This document shows, in pieces, positions 5,453-9,874 of a stretch of DNA of 9,874 nucleotides. Location: the NCBI GenBank assembly GCA_003133815.1, contig PKZR01000167.1, positions 1 through 9,874 on the forward strand, in the 5' to 3' direction. The position numbers were made by a program, and so were the translations under genes. Below the pieces are notes generated by a model. That model was given only the letters and a program-made list of their open reading frames with translations. It made no database searches and was not told where the DNA came from. Positions within the stretch are counted from its first letter, which is position 1; each line of letters begins with the position of its first letter. The stretch comes from Limisphaerales bacterium (GTDB taxonomy: Bacteria; Verrucomicrobiota; Verrucomicrobiia; Limisphaerales; UBA11358).

Positions 5453-6207
5453 ACGGCGGCCAAGTCCCCTTCCAGTTCCTGTGTTTTGTTTTCCGGATGG
5501 ATTGCCGGAGGCAGCGGCAGAGGGCTGCGTCGCTTGAATTTTTTCAGGTCGATTTTCTCGGTGACGAGTTTGCGGACAATGACCTGCTGCTTCTCGACGT
5601 TTTCGTTGGCGTCCATCGTCACGAAATCAAACTCTTTGCTCATCGCCAGATATTGGTCAAGGATGCGCCCTTGGAAAATGCGGAAGCTTTCGTAGGGATC
5701 GGTCGAAAGCCGCAAGTCCATTCCAGCTTCAAAAAACTTCAATTTCGGACGGCCTTCAAGAATCCGGTTCAATGAAACTTCCAGATCCGTCTTGAAAAAC
5801 ATCGTAAGATCCGGTCGGGCGGCGAAGCTGTAAATGCCGCGGACCCATTCCGGCGGACAGCCGCGCGTCACGTCGCGTGCGAACGCGGTGAACACATAAC
5901 GATCGCAAAGCACGATGTAGCCCGCGCGCAAAAGCGGCAACAAATGGCGTTCGTAGCGGTCGGCGAAATCGGTCGCGTGAATCAGGCTGAACGTGGTCGG
6001 TGTCAGCAGTTCGCGTTTCTTGCCCTTGCTGGTAGCGGATTTGACCAACTCCGAGGAATTCCATTCGCTGAAATAGACTTTGATGCCCTCGGCTTCGAGC
6101 CAGCGTTTGAGCAGATATATCTGCGTGGACTTGCCCGAACCGTCGAGACCTTCGACGGCGATGAGCCGGCCCGGAAAATTTAATTCAGCAAAAGTCTTCA
6201 TTTTCAT
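5449..6207 (-). CDS. tmk: thymidylate kinase (dTMP kinase family), paralogue with intact P-loop
   Basis: This 252-residue cytoplasmic kinase probably phosphorylates dTMP to dTDP for DNA synthesis. The canonical P-loop is EGLDGSGKSTQ (19-29, K26). The DRY motif sits at 102-104 within LCDRYVFTAFARD, RPDLTMFFKTD at 131-141 is the strand after the NMP-binding region, and GMDLRLSTDPYESF at 162-175 matches the downstream paralogue. A basic and Pro-rich tail (about 220-252) lies beyond the core fold. The ATG at 6207 is used; an ATG at 6201 and a TTG at 6216 are in frame, and none has a visible Shine-Dalgarno. It is the first gene of a two-gene minus-strand operon, divergent from nuoB. The absence of the classical SSxAYQ after DRY means a subgroup kinase is possible; dTMP remains the most likely substrate. 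Confidence 0.85.
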   Translation of the reverse strand: MKMKTFAELNFPGRLIAVEGLDGSGKSTQIYLLKRWLEAEGIKVYFSEWNSSELVKSATSKGKKRELLTPTTFSLIHATDFADRYERHLLPLLRAGYIVLCDRYVFTAFARDVTRGCPPEWVRGIYSFAARPDLTMFFKTDLEVSLNRILEGRPKLKFFEAGMDLRLSTDPYESFRIFQGRILDQYLAMSKEFDFVTMDANENVEKQQVIVRKLVTEKIDLKKFKRRSPLPLPPAIHPENKTQELEGDLAAV

Positions 6208-6228
6208 TATCGTCAACAGCGTTTTGTC

Positions 6229-6256
6229 AGTTTAGCCAAACCACTGTCGCCAACAA
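6229..6256 (-). promoter_or_regulatory. weak candidate promoter of the thymidylate-kinase pair
   Basis: On the minus strand, TTGTTG (6256-6251) and TAAACT (6234-6229) are 16 bases apart, giving a start near 6222 and a leader of about 15 bases. The hexamers match sigma-70 consensus at 3 and 4 of 6 positions only. Confidence 0.2.
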
Positions 6257-6330
6257 GGCGCAAGTTGATACACAATTATTGCTGTTGCTGTATGTTAAAT
6301 TTGTGTGACACGGCCGTTTTTCACGATTCC

Positions 6331-6348
6331 TTGTGAAAAAAATCACAA
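6331..6348. promoter_or_regulatory. perfect CRP/FNR-family-type palindrome upstream of nuoB
   Basis: TTGTGA (6331-6336), six A (6337-6342), TCACAA (6343-6348). The arms are perfectly inverted and contain TGTGA-N6-TCACA, exactly the half-sites and spacing of the CRP consensus. The site is in the 207-base divergent region between tmk and nuoB. Its centre is 75 bases before the nuoB ATG and 7 bases separate its end from a candidate -35. The half-site match is direct; binding by a Crp/Fnr-family regulator is inference. An overlapping 8-bp inverted repeat (TTTTTCAC 6317-6324, GTGAAAAA 6333-6340) shares one arm. Confidence 0.5.
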
Positions 6349-6354
6349 ATGGGC

Positions 6355-6383
6355 TTGCCCCCGGTTTTTCCGATGGATACGAT
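6355..6383 (+). promoter_or_regulatory. candidate nuoB promoter
   Basis: TTGCCC (6355-6360) and TACGAT (6378-6383) are separated by 17 bases, each matching the sigma-70 consensus at 4 of 6 positions. They would start transcription near 6390 and give a 25-base leader containing AGGA (6401-6404). The rest of the 6208-6414 gap holds A+T-rich sequence and no open gene. Confidence 0.35.
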
Positions 6384-6414
6384 TAGTCGGTTTTTGTTTT
6401 AGGAAACGCAATTT

Positions 6415-6945
6415 ATGCCAATACAAAGCGAAATCGGTTACGATTCAAAAATCGAGGGCGATGTGGTTGTCACCACGGTGGACGCCGCGTTGAACTGGTT
6501 TCGGTCCAATTCTGTCTGGCCCATGCCGATGGGCTTGGCTTGCTGCGCCATCGAATTAATGGCCGTTGGGGCGAGCCGCTTCGATATTTCCCGTTTTGGC
6601 TCGGAAGTCATGCGCTTTTCACCGCGTCAGGCCGATTGCATGATTGTCGCCGGAACTGTCACCTACAAAATGGCCGGTGCCGTCCGCCGCATTTGGGATC
6701 AAATGCCGGAGCCGAAATGGTGCATCGCCATGGGCGCGTGCGCTTCGACCGGCGGGATGTATCGCAGCTATGCCGTGCTGCAAGGCGTTGACAATATCAT
6801 TCCCGTGGACATTTACGTTTCCGGTTGTCCGCCGCGACCTGAAGCCGTTCTTGACGCGCTGATGAAATTGCAGAAGAAAATCAGCAAACAGCCGGTTTTG
6901 CAGAATCTGACCGCGCTTAATTTCCAAAAGAAAGTCGCGGCGTAA
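6415..6945 (+). CDS. nuoB: NADH-quinone oxidoreductase subunit B
   Basis: This 176-residue subunit carries the terminal [4Fe-4S] cluster N2 of complex I, which passes electrons to quinone at the peripheral-arm/membrane junction. The tandem cysteines are C43-C44 (GLACCAIE). The other two N2 ligands are C109 (MGACAS) and C138 (SGCPPRPE). The FGSEVMRFSPRQADCMIVAGTVT segment (61-83) is highly typical of NuoB. Length is normal. AGGA at 6401-6404 lies 10 bases before the ATG and is one of the few recognisable ribosome binding sites here. It is the first gene of the nuo run. nuoA, which usually precedes it, is not present immediately upstream; two thymidylate-kinase genes on the other strand are there instead. 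Confidence 0.97.
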   Translation: MPIQSEIGYDSKIEGDVVVTTVDAALNWFRSNSVWPMPMGLACCAIELMAVGASRFDISRFGSEVMRFSPRQADCMIVAGTVTYKMAGAVRRIWDQMPEPKWCIAMGACASTGGMYRSYAVLQGVDNIIPVDIYVSGCPPRPEAVLDALMKLQKKISKQPVLQNLTALNFQKKVAA

Positions 6946-6974
6946 GCTTAAGTTTTCTAGCCATATTTTCCAAC

Positions 6975-7553
6975 GTGACTTCAATAGAAACAACCCAAAA
7001 GCTCAAGGCTAAATTTGGAGACTTGATCTCTGAACCGGTTGAGTTTCGCGGAGAAATTACGGTCAAAGTCGCTGACGCGGAACAAATTGTTGCGGTGTGT
7101 GAATTCGCCAAGAAGCAGCTTGGCTACGATTACCTCGTCGACGTGAGCAGTCTCGACAATTACGGCGACGACCCGCGCTGGACGATCGTTTATCATCTGC
7201 GCAGCCTTGCGAGTGGCTGCGAATTGCGTTTCAAGACCGACGTGAGCGAGGAGAAATCCGAACTGCCCAGCGTCATCGGCATTTGGCGCACGGTTAACTG
7301 GCATGAGCGCGAAATCTACGACATGATGGGCATCCGCTTTCGCGGTCATCCCGATTTGCGGCGGATTTTGATGTGGGAAGGCTATCCATATTTTCCCTTG
7401 CGGAAGGATTTTCCGCTCGCGGGCAAGCCGAGCGACATTCCCGGCGTCGCATTTTCAAAACCTGCGCCGCTCGAAGGCGGGCCGTTTGTAACGGTTGCCG
7501 GTGCCAATTCAGCGACAACCAGAGAACCGCGCGTCCGCAATCCTGAAAAATAA
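6975..7553 (+). CDS. nuoC: NADH-quinone oxidoreductase subunit C (30-kDa family)
   Basis: This 192-residue subunit is the structural partner of NuoD and NuoB in the peripheral arm of complex I and binds no cofactor. The 30-kDa signature HEREIYDMMGIRFRGHPDLR lies at residues 110-129, continuing to RILM (130-133). YPYFPLRKDFPL (137-148) follows, as in other NuoC proteins. The C-terminal 35 residues are poorly conserved and polar. The start is GTG at 6975: there is no in-frame ATG before residue 117, and the predicted N-terminus fits the family. nuoC and nuoD are separate here, unlike the fused nuoCD of enterobacteria. The gap to nuoB is 29 bases and to nuoD 5 bases. Confidence 0.95.
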   Translation: MTSIETTQKLKAKFGDLISEPVEFRGEITVKVADAEQIVAVCEFAKKQLGYDYLVDVSSLDNYGDDPRWTIVYHLRSLASGCELRFKTDVSEEKSELPSVIGIWRTVNWHEREIYDMMGIRFRGHPDLRRILMWEGYPYFPLRKDFPLAGKPSDIPGVAFSKPAPLEGGPFVTVAGANSATTREPRVRNPEK

Positions 7554-7558
7554 TTTTA

Positions 7559-8830
7559 ATGGCCACTGTTCAAAACATTGAGATTCCTGATTCCGCCGCG
7601 CGTTCCACGCTGGCGGCGGACGAGCTTCAAGATGCCGTCGGTGATAAAATGGTCTTGAACATGGGGCCGTCGCATCCGGCGACGCACGGCGTTCTCCGAA
7701 TTTTGCTCGAGTTGGACGGCGAGGTCATCACCAAGGCGGATCCGGACGTGGGATATCTGCATCGCGGCGACGAAAAAATCGCCGAGAACATGACTTATAC
7801 GCAGTTTATTCCCTACACCGACCGGCTGGATTATCTCGCGCCGCTGGCGAACAACGTCGCCTACGCACTTGCGGTCGAAAAAGCCCTCGGCATCCATGAT
7901 AAACTGCCGCCGCGTTGCCAATACATCCGAGTGATGTGCTGTGAACTGGCGCGCATCTCGGCGCACTTGCTTGGACTTGGCGCGTTTGCGATGGATGTCG
8001 GCGCAGTTACCGTTTTCCTTTTGACTTTCACCGAGCGCGAAAAAATTTACAACCTTGCCGAATCCGCCAGCGGCGCTCGTTTGACGACGACTTACACGCG
8101 AATTGGTGGTTTAATGCGCGATATTCCGCCGACTTGGTGTGATCAAGTCCGCCAGTTCCTGAAAGAATTTGCCGTGGCGCTCGCCGAAGTCGAAGTGCTG
8201 CTCACACGCAACCGCATCTGGGTGGACCGCCTGCGCGACCTCGCGGTCATCTCGAAGGAAATGGCGATTGATTGCGGCTTGAGCGGCCCGAACCTGCGCG
8301 GCAGCGGCATCGAATGGGATTTGCGCAAAAACCAGCCGTATCTTTGCTACAAGGATTTGCAGTTCGACATTCCCACCGGCTCGGTCGGTGATTGCTACGA
8401 CCGCTATCTCGTGCGCATGGAAGAGATGCGTCAGAGCATGAGAATTTTGGAGCAATGTGTGAACAAAATTCCCGGCGGCGCGGAAAACAAAACGCACGAG
8501 CCGGTAAATGTTGCCGACGGAAAAGTCGTCTTGCCCCCGAAACAAGGCGTGATGACGAAGATGGAGGAATTGATTCATCAATTCATGCTCGTGACGGAAG
8601 GCATGAATGTTCCGTCCGGCGAAGTTTATTTCGGCCACGAAAATCCAAAGGGCGAACTCGGCTTTTACATTTGCAGCAAGGGTGGTGGTGTGCCGTATCG
8701 CCTGAAAATCCGATCACCAAGCTTCATCAACTTGAGCATTTTGGGCGAACTGATGCCTGGCGCGATGGTCAGCGACGTGCCGGTGATTCTTGGCTCAATT
8801 GATTTTGTCATGGGAGAAAGTGACCGATGA
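7559..8830 (+). CDS. nuoD: NADH-quinone oxidoreductase subunit D (49-kDa family)
   Basis: This 423-residue subunit forms the quinone-reaction chamber with NuoB. The 49-kDa signature LHRGDEKIAE is at 67-76. GPSHPATHG (36-44) supplies H43, and DYLAP (91-95) supplies Y92. These correspond in spacing to the quinone-head-group His and Tyr known in Thermus Nqo4 (H38 and Y87). The hydrogenase-like fold continues through GSGIEWDLR (about 249-257), and the C-terminus ends with GSIDFVMGESDR, typical of the family. Length is standard for unfused NuoD. No Shine-Dalgarno precedes the ATG, which is 5 bases after the nuoC stop, so coupling is likely. Its stop overlaps the nuoE ATG in ATGA. Confidence 0.97.
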   Translation: MATVQNIEIPDSAARSTLAADELQDAVGDKMVLNMGPSHPATHGVLRILLELDGEVITKADPDVGYLHRGDEKIAENMTYTQFIPYTDRLDYLAPLANNVAYALAVEKALGIHDKLPPRCQYIRVMCCELARISAHLLGLGAFAMDVGAVTVFLLTFTEREKIYNLAESASGARLTTTYTRIGGLMRDIPPTWCDQVRQFLKEFAVALAEVEVLLTRNRIWVDRLRDLAVISKEMAIDCGLSGPNLRGSGIEWDLRKNQPYLCYKDLQFDIPTGSVGDCYDRYLVRMEEMRQSMRILEQCVNKIPGGAENKTHEPVNVADGKVVLPPKQGVMTKMEELIHQFMLVTEGMNVPSGEVYFGHENPKGELGFYICSKGGGVPYRLKIRSPSFINLSILGELMPGAMVSDVPVILGSIDFVMGESDR

Positions 8831-9312
8831 GTTTTCAAGCCACACCTCAATTCGAAGCGGAAGTGGACGAATTAATTTCGCACTATCCGGTTAAACGTGC
8901 CGCGTCGCTCATGGTGCTGCACGCGATTCAGGAAAAGTTCGGCTGGATTTCGCGCGAAGCGGTTTTGTGGACGGCCAAAAAACTGGAGTTGCAGCCGATC
9001 AACATCCAGGAAATTTTGACCTTTTATCCGATGCTGCGGCAGGAGCCGATGGGCAAATATCAAATCAAGGTCTGCCGCACGTTGAGCTGCGCGCTCGGCG
9101 GCGCGTATGAATTGCGTGAACATCTTTGCCAAAAATTGGGGCTGGACGCGCACGCGCACGGAGCTCAAACGACGCCGGACGGAAAATTCACCGTCGAATT
9201 CGTCGAGTGCCTCGCGAGCTGCGGCACCGCGCCGGTGATGATGTGCAATGACGGTTTTTACGAAGGTGTTTCACACGCGAAAGCAGACGAGATTTGCGCG
9301 AAGTGCAAATGA
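8827..9312 (+). CDS. nuoE: NADH-quinone oxidoreductase subunit E (24-kDa family)
   Basis: This 161-residue subunit holds the [2Fe-2S] cluster N1a at the NADH-oxidising tip of complex I and pairs with NuoF. The four cluster cysteines are C83 and C88 (VCRTLSCALGG) and C128 and C132 (VECLASCGTAP), the thioredoxin-like ferredoxin pattern. The N-terminal helical region with HAIQEKFGWISREAV (32-46) and FYPML (66-70) is typical. Length is normal. A GGGAG at 8812-8816 lies about 10 bases before the ATG within nuoD, and the 4-base overlap with nuoD indicates translational coupling. A tRNA-Gln on the other strand ends only 2 bases after the nuoE stop, so the usual short nuoE-nuoF junction is expanded here to 126 bases. 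Confidence 0.96.
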   Translation: MSFQATPQFEAEVDELISHYPVKRAASLMVLHAIQEKFGWISREAVLWTAKKLELQPINIQEILTFYPMLRQEPMGKYQIKVCRTLSCALGGAYELREHLCQKLGLDAHAHGAQTTPDGKFTVEFVECLASCGTAPVMMCNDGFYEGVSHAKADEICAKCK

Positions 9313-9314
9313 AA

Positions 9315-9388
9315 TGGTTGCCCGACATGGATTTGAACCATGACAAACAGATTCAGAGTCTGTTGTGCTACCGTTACACCATCGGGCA
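9315..9388 (-). tRNA. tRNA-Gln (anticodon CUG)
   Basis: Read on the minus strand, the acceptor TGCCCGA (9388-9382) pairs with TCGGGCA (9325-9319). The anticodon stem ACAGA/TCTGT encloses loop CTCTGAA with anticodon CTG (plus-strand 9354-9356). The T arm CATGG-TTCAAAT-CCATG closes the fold. The discriminator is A, with encoded CCA at 9317-9315. The U1-A72 pair is usual for bacterial tRNA-Gln. It lies antisense inside the nuo operon, between nuoE and nuoF. No terminator is visible beyond its 3' end, where transcription would run into nuoE antisense. Confidence 0.95.
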
Positions 9389-9401
9389 GGACGGGACAAG
9401 T

Positions 9402-9429
9402 AAGCTAGAGAATAATTTTAAAGAGTCAA
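9402..9429 (-). promoter_or_regulatory. candidate promoter of tRNA-Gln, in the nuoE-nuoF gap
   Basis: On the minus strand, TTGACT (9429-9424) and TAGCTT (9407-9402) are 16 bases apart. The implied start near 9395 leaves a leader of only about 7 bases before the mature tRNA. The -35 matches consensus at 5 of 6, the -10 at 3 of 6. A G+C-rich segment (GTCCCGTCC on the minus strand) follows the -10, as in stringently controlled stable-RNA promoters. Confidence 0.45.
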
Positions 9430-9438
9430 GTTGCTGAT

Positions 9439-9874
9439 ATGGCGCAAGAATACAAATTGATACTGAAGCACGCCGATGAACTCGGTTACACGCCGGACAT
9501 CGAATGCTATTTGCGTCATGGCGGCTATGCGGATTTGAAGAAGGCGCTCGCCATCCCGTCGAAGGATTTGGCCGACGGCAAAAAGCTTTCGCCACAGGAA
9601 CAGATTCGCGAGGACGTGAAAATTTCCGGCCTGCGCGGTCGCGGCGGCGCGGGTTTTTCCTGCGGCCTCAAATGGAGTTTCGTTGATCGCAAAAGCGGCA
9701 AGCCGATTTATCTAATTTGTAATGCCGATGAATCCGAGCCGGGCACATTCAAGGATCGTCAGATCATGTATAAGGATCCGCACCAGTTGATCGAAGGCAT
9801 GGCGATTTCCTGCTTCGCGAACGACGTGCATCTCGCCTACATTTATATCCGTGGCGAAATGGTGGACGGCGCGA
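9439..9874 (+). CDS. nuoF: NADH-quinone oxidoreductase subunit F, 5' part (runs off the window)
   Basis: The first 145 residues of the FMN- and NADH-binding subunit of complex I are present; the gene continues past the right edge. LRGRGGAGF (65-73) is the FMN/NADH-binding glycine-rich loop, followed by GLKW (76-79). CNADESEPGTFKDR (94-107) is the characteristic flavin-site motif, and AYIYIRGE (133-140) is the start of the next conserved block. Many NuoF proteins read GAGFPTG or GAGFPAG in the glycine loop; here it is GAGFSCG. The N3 cluster cysteines lie in the missing C-terminal part. The ATG at 9439 gives a normal N-terminus; no Shine-Dalgarno is seen. The leader overlaps the -35 region of the opposing tRNA-Gln promoter, so both transcripts compete for the same 50 bases. 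Confidence 0.95.
   Translation, partial: MAQEYKLILKHADELGYTPDIECYLRHGGYADLKKALAIPSKDLADGKKLSPQEQIREDVKISGLRGRGGAGFSCGLKWSFVDRKSGKPIYLICNADESEPGTFKDRQIMYKDPHQLIEGMAISCFANDVHLAYIYIRGEMVDGA

Noticed and set aside
6362..6395. Direct repeat CGGTTTTT (6362-6369 and 6388-6395) in the nuoB leader
   Set aside because: Eight bases with a T run can recur by chance, and there is no third copy or dyad to suggest a binding array.
6305..6493. 62-residue open frame upstream of and overlapping nuoB
   Set aside because: It crosses the regulatory region and the nuoB start in another frame, with no recognisable sequence.
1..9874. CRISPR array, insertion sequence or prophage
   Set aside because: No regularly spaced repeats, transposase motifs, terminal inverted repeats or phage genes are seen; the tRNA genes show no adjacent integrase or duplicated 3' end.

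Overview
The window looks like a bacterial chromosome segment with roughly 50-55% G+C. The style of its genes suggests a Verrucomicrobiota (Pedosphaera/Limisphaerales-like) member: few strong Shine-Dalgarno sites, split nuoC and nuoD, several LTXXQ-type periplasmic proteins, and a short ECF sigma cassette. That assignment is recalled from protein style and was not computed. I see no insertion sequence, phage gene or CRISPR array.

Layout: (1) 60-911, plus strand: a metallo-beta-lactamase-fold hydrolase, convergent with ubiE/menG (928-1668, minus), a quinone C-methyltransferase. (2) 1790-2670, plus: a receiver-only response regulator, a tRNA-Gly(GCC), and an 84-residue protein that resembles an isolated histidine-kinase DHp helix. 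(3) 2731-4735, plus: a secreted LTXXQ (Spy/CpxP-like) protein, then an ECF sigma factor, a small single-pass membrane protein and a membrane-anchored LTXXQ protein. The last three match the architecture of CnrH-CnrY-CnrX envelope signalling. (4) 4739-6207, minus: two overlapping tandem thymidylate-kinase paralogues; one has Arg in place of the Walker A Lys. (5) 6208-6414: a divergent regulatory region carrying a perfect CRP/FNR-type palindrome. (6) 6415-9874, plus: nuoB, nuoC, nuoD, nuoE and the start of nuoF of respiratory complex I. A tRNA-Gln(CUG) gene lies on the opposite strand between nuoE and nuoF.

How the genes fit together: ubiE/menG makes the quinone that complex I reduces. NuoB (cluster N2) and NuoD form the quinone site, NuoC joins them in the peripheral arm, and NuoE and NuoF form the NADH-oxidising tip. 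The sigma cassette probably reports an envelope or metal stress. The receiver and the DHp-like mini-protein may be parts of a phosphorelay. The observations most worth checking are the palindrome before nuoB, the antisense tRNA with its own promoter inside the nuo operon, the Cnr-like cassette, the standalone DHp-like protein and the asymmetric thymidylate-kinase pair.
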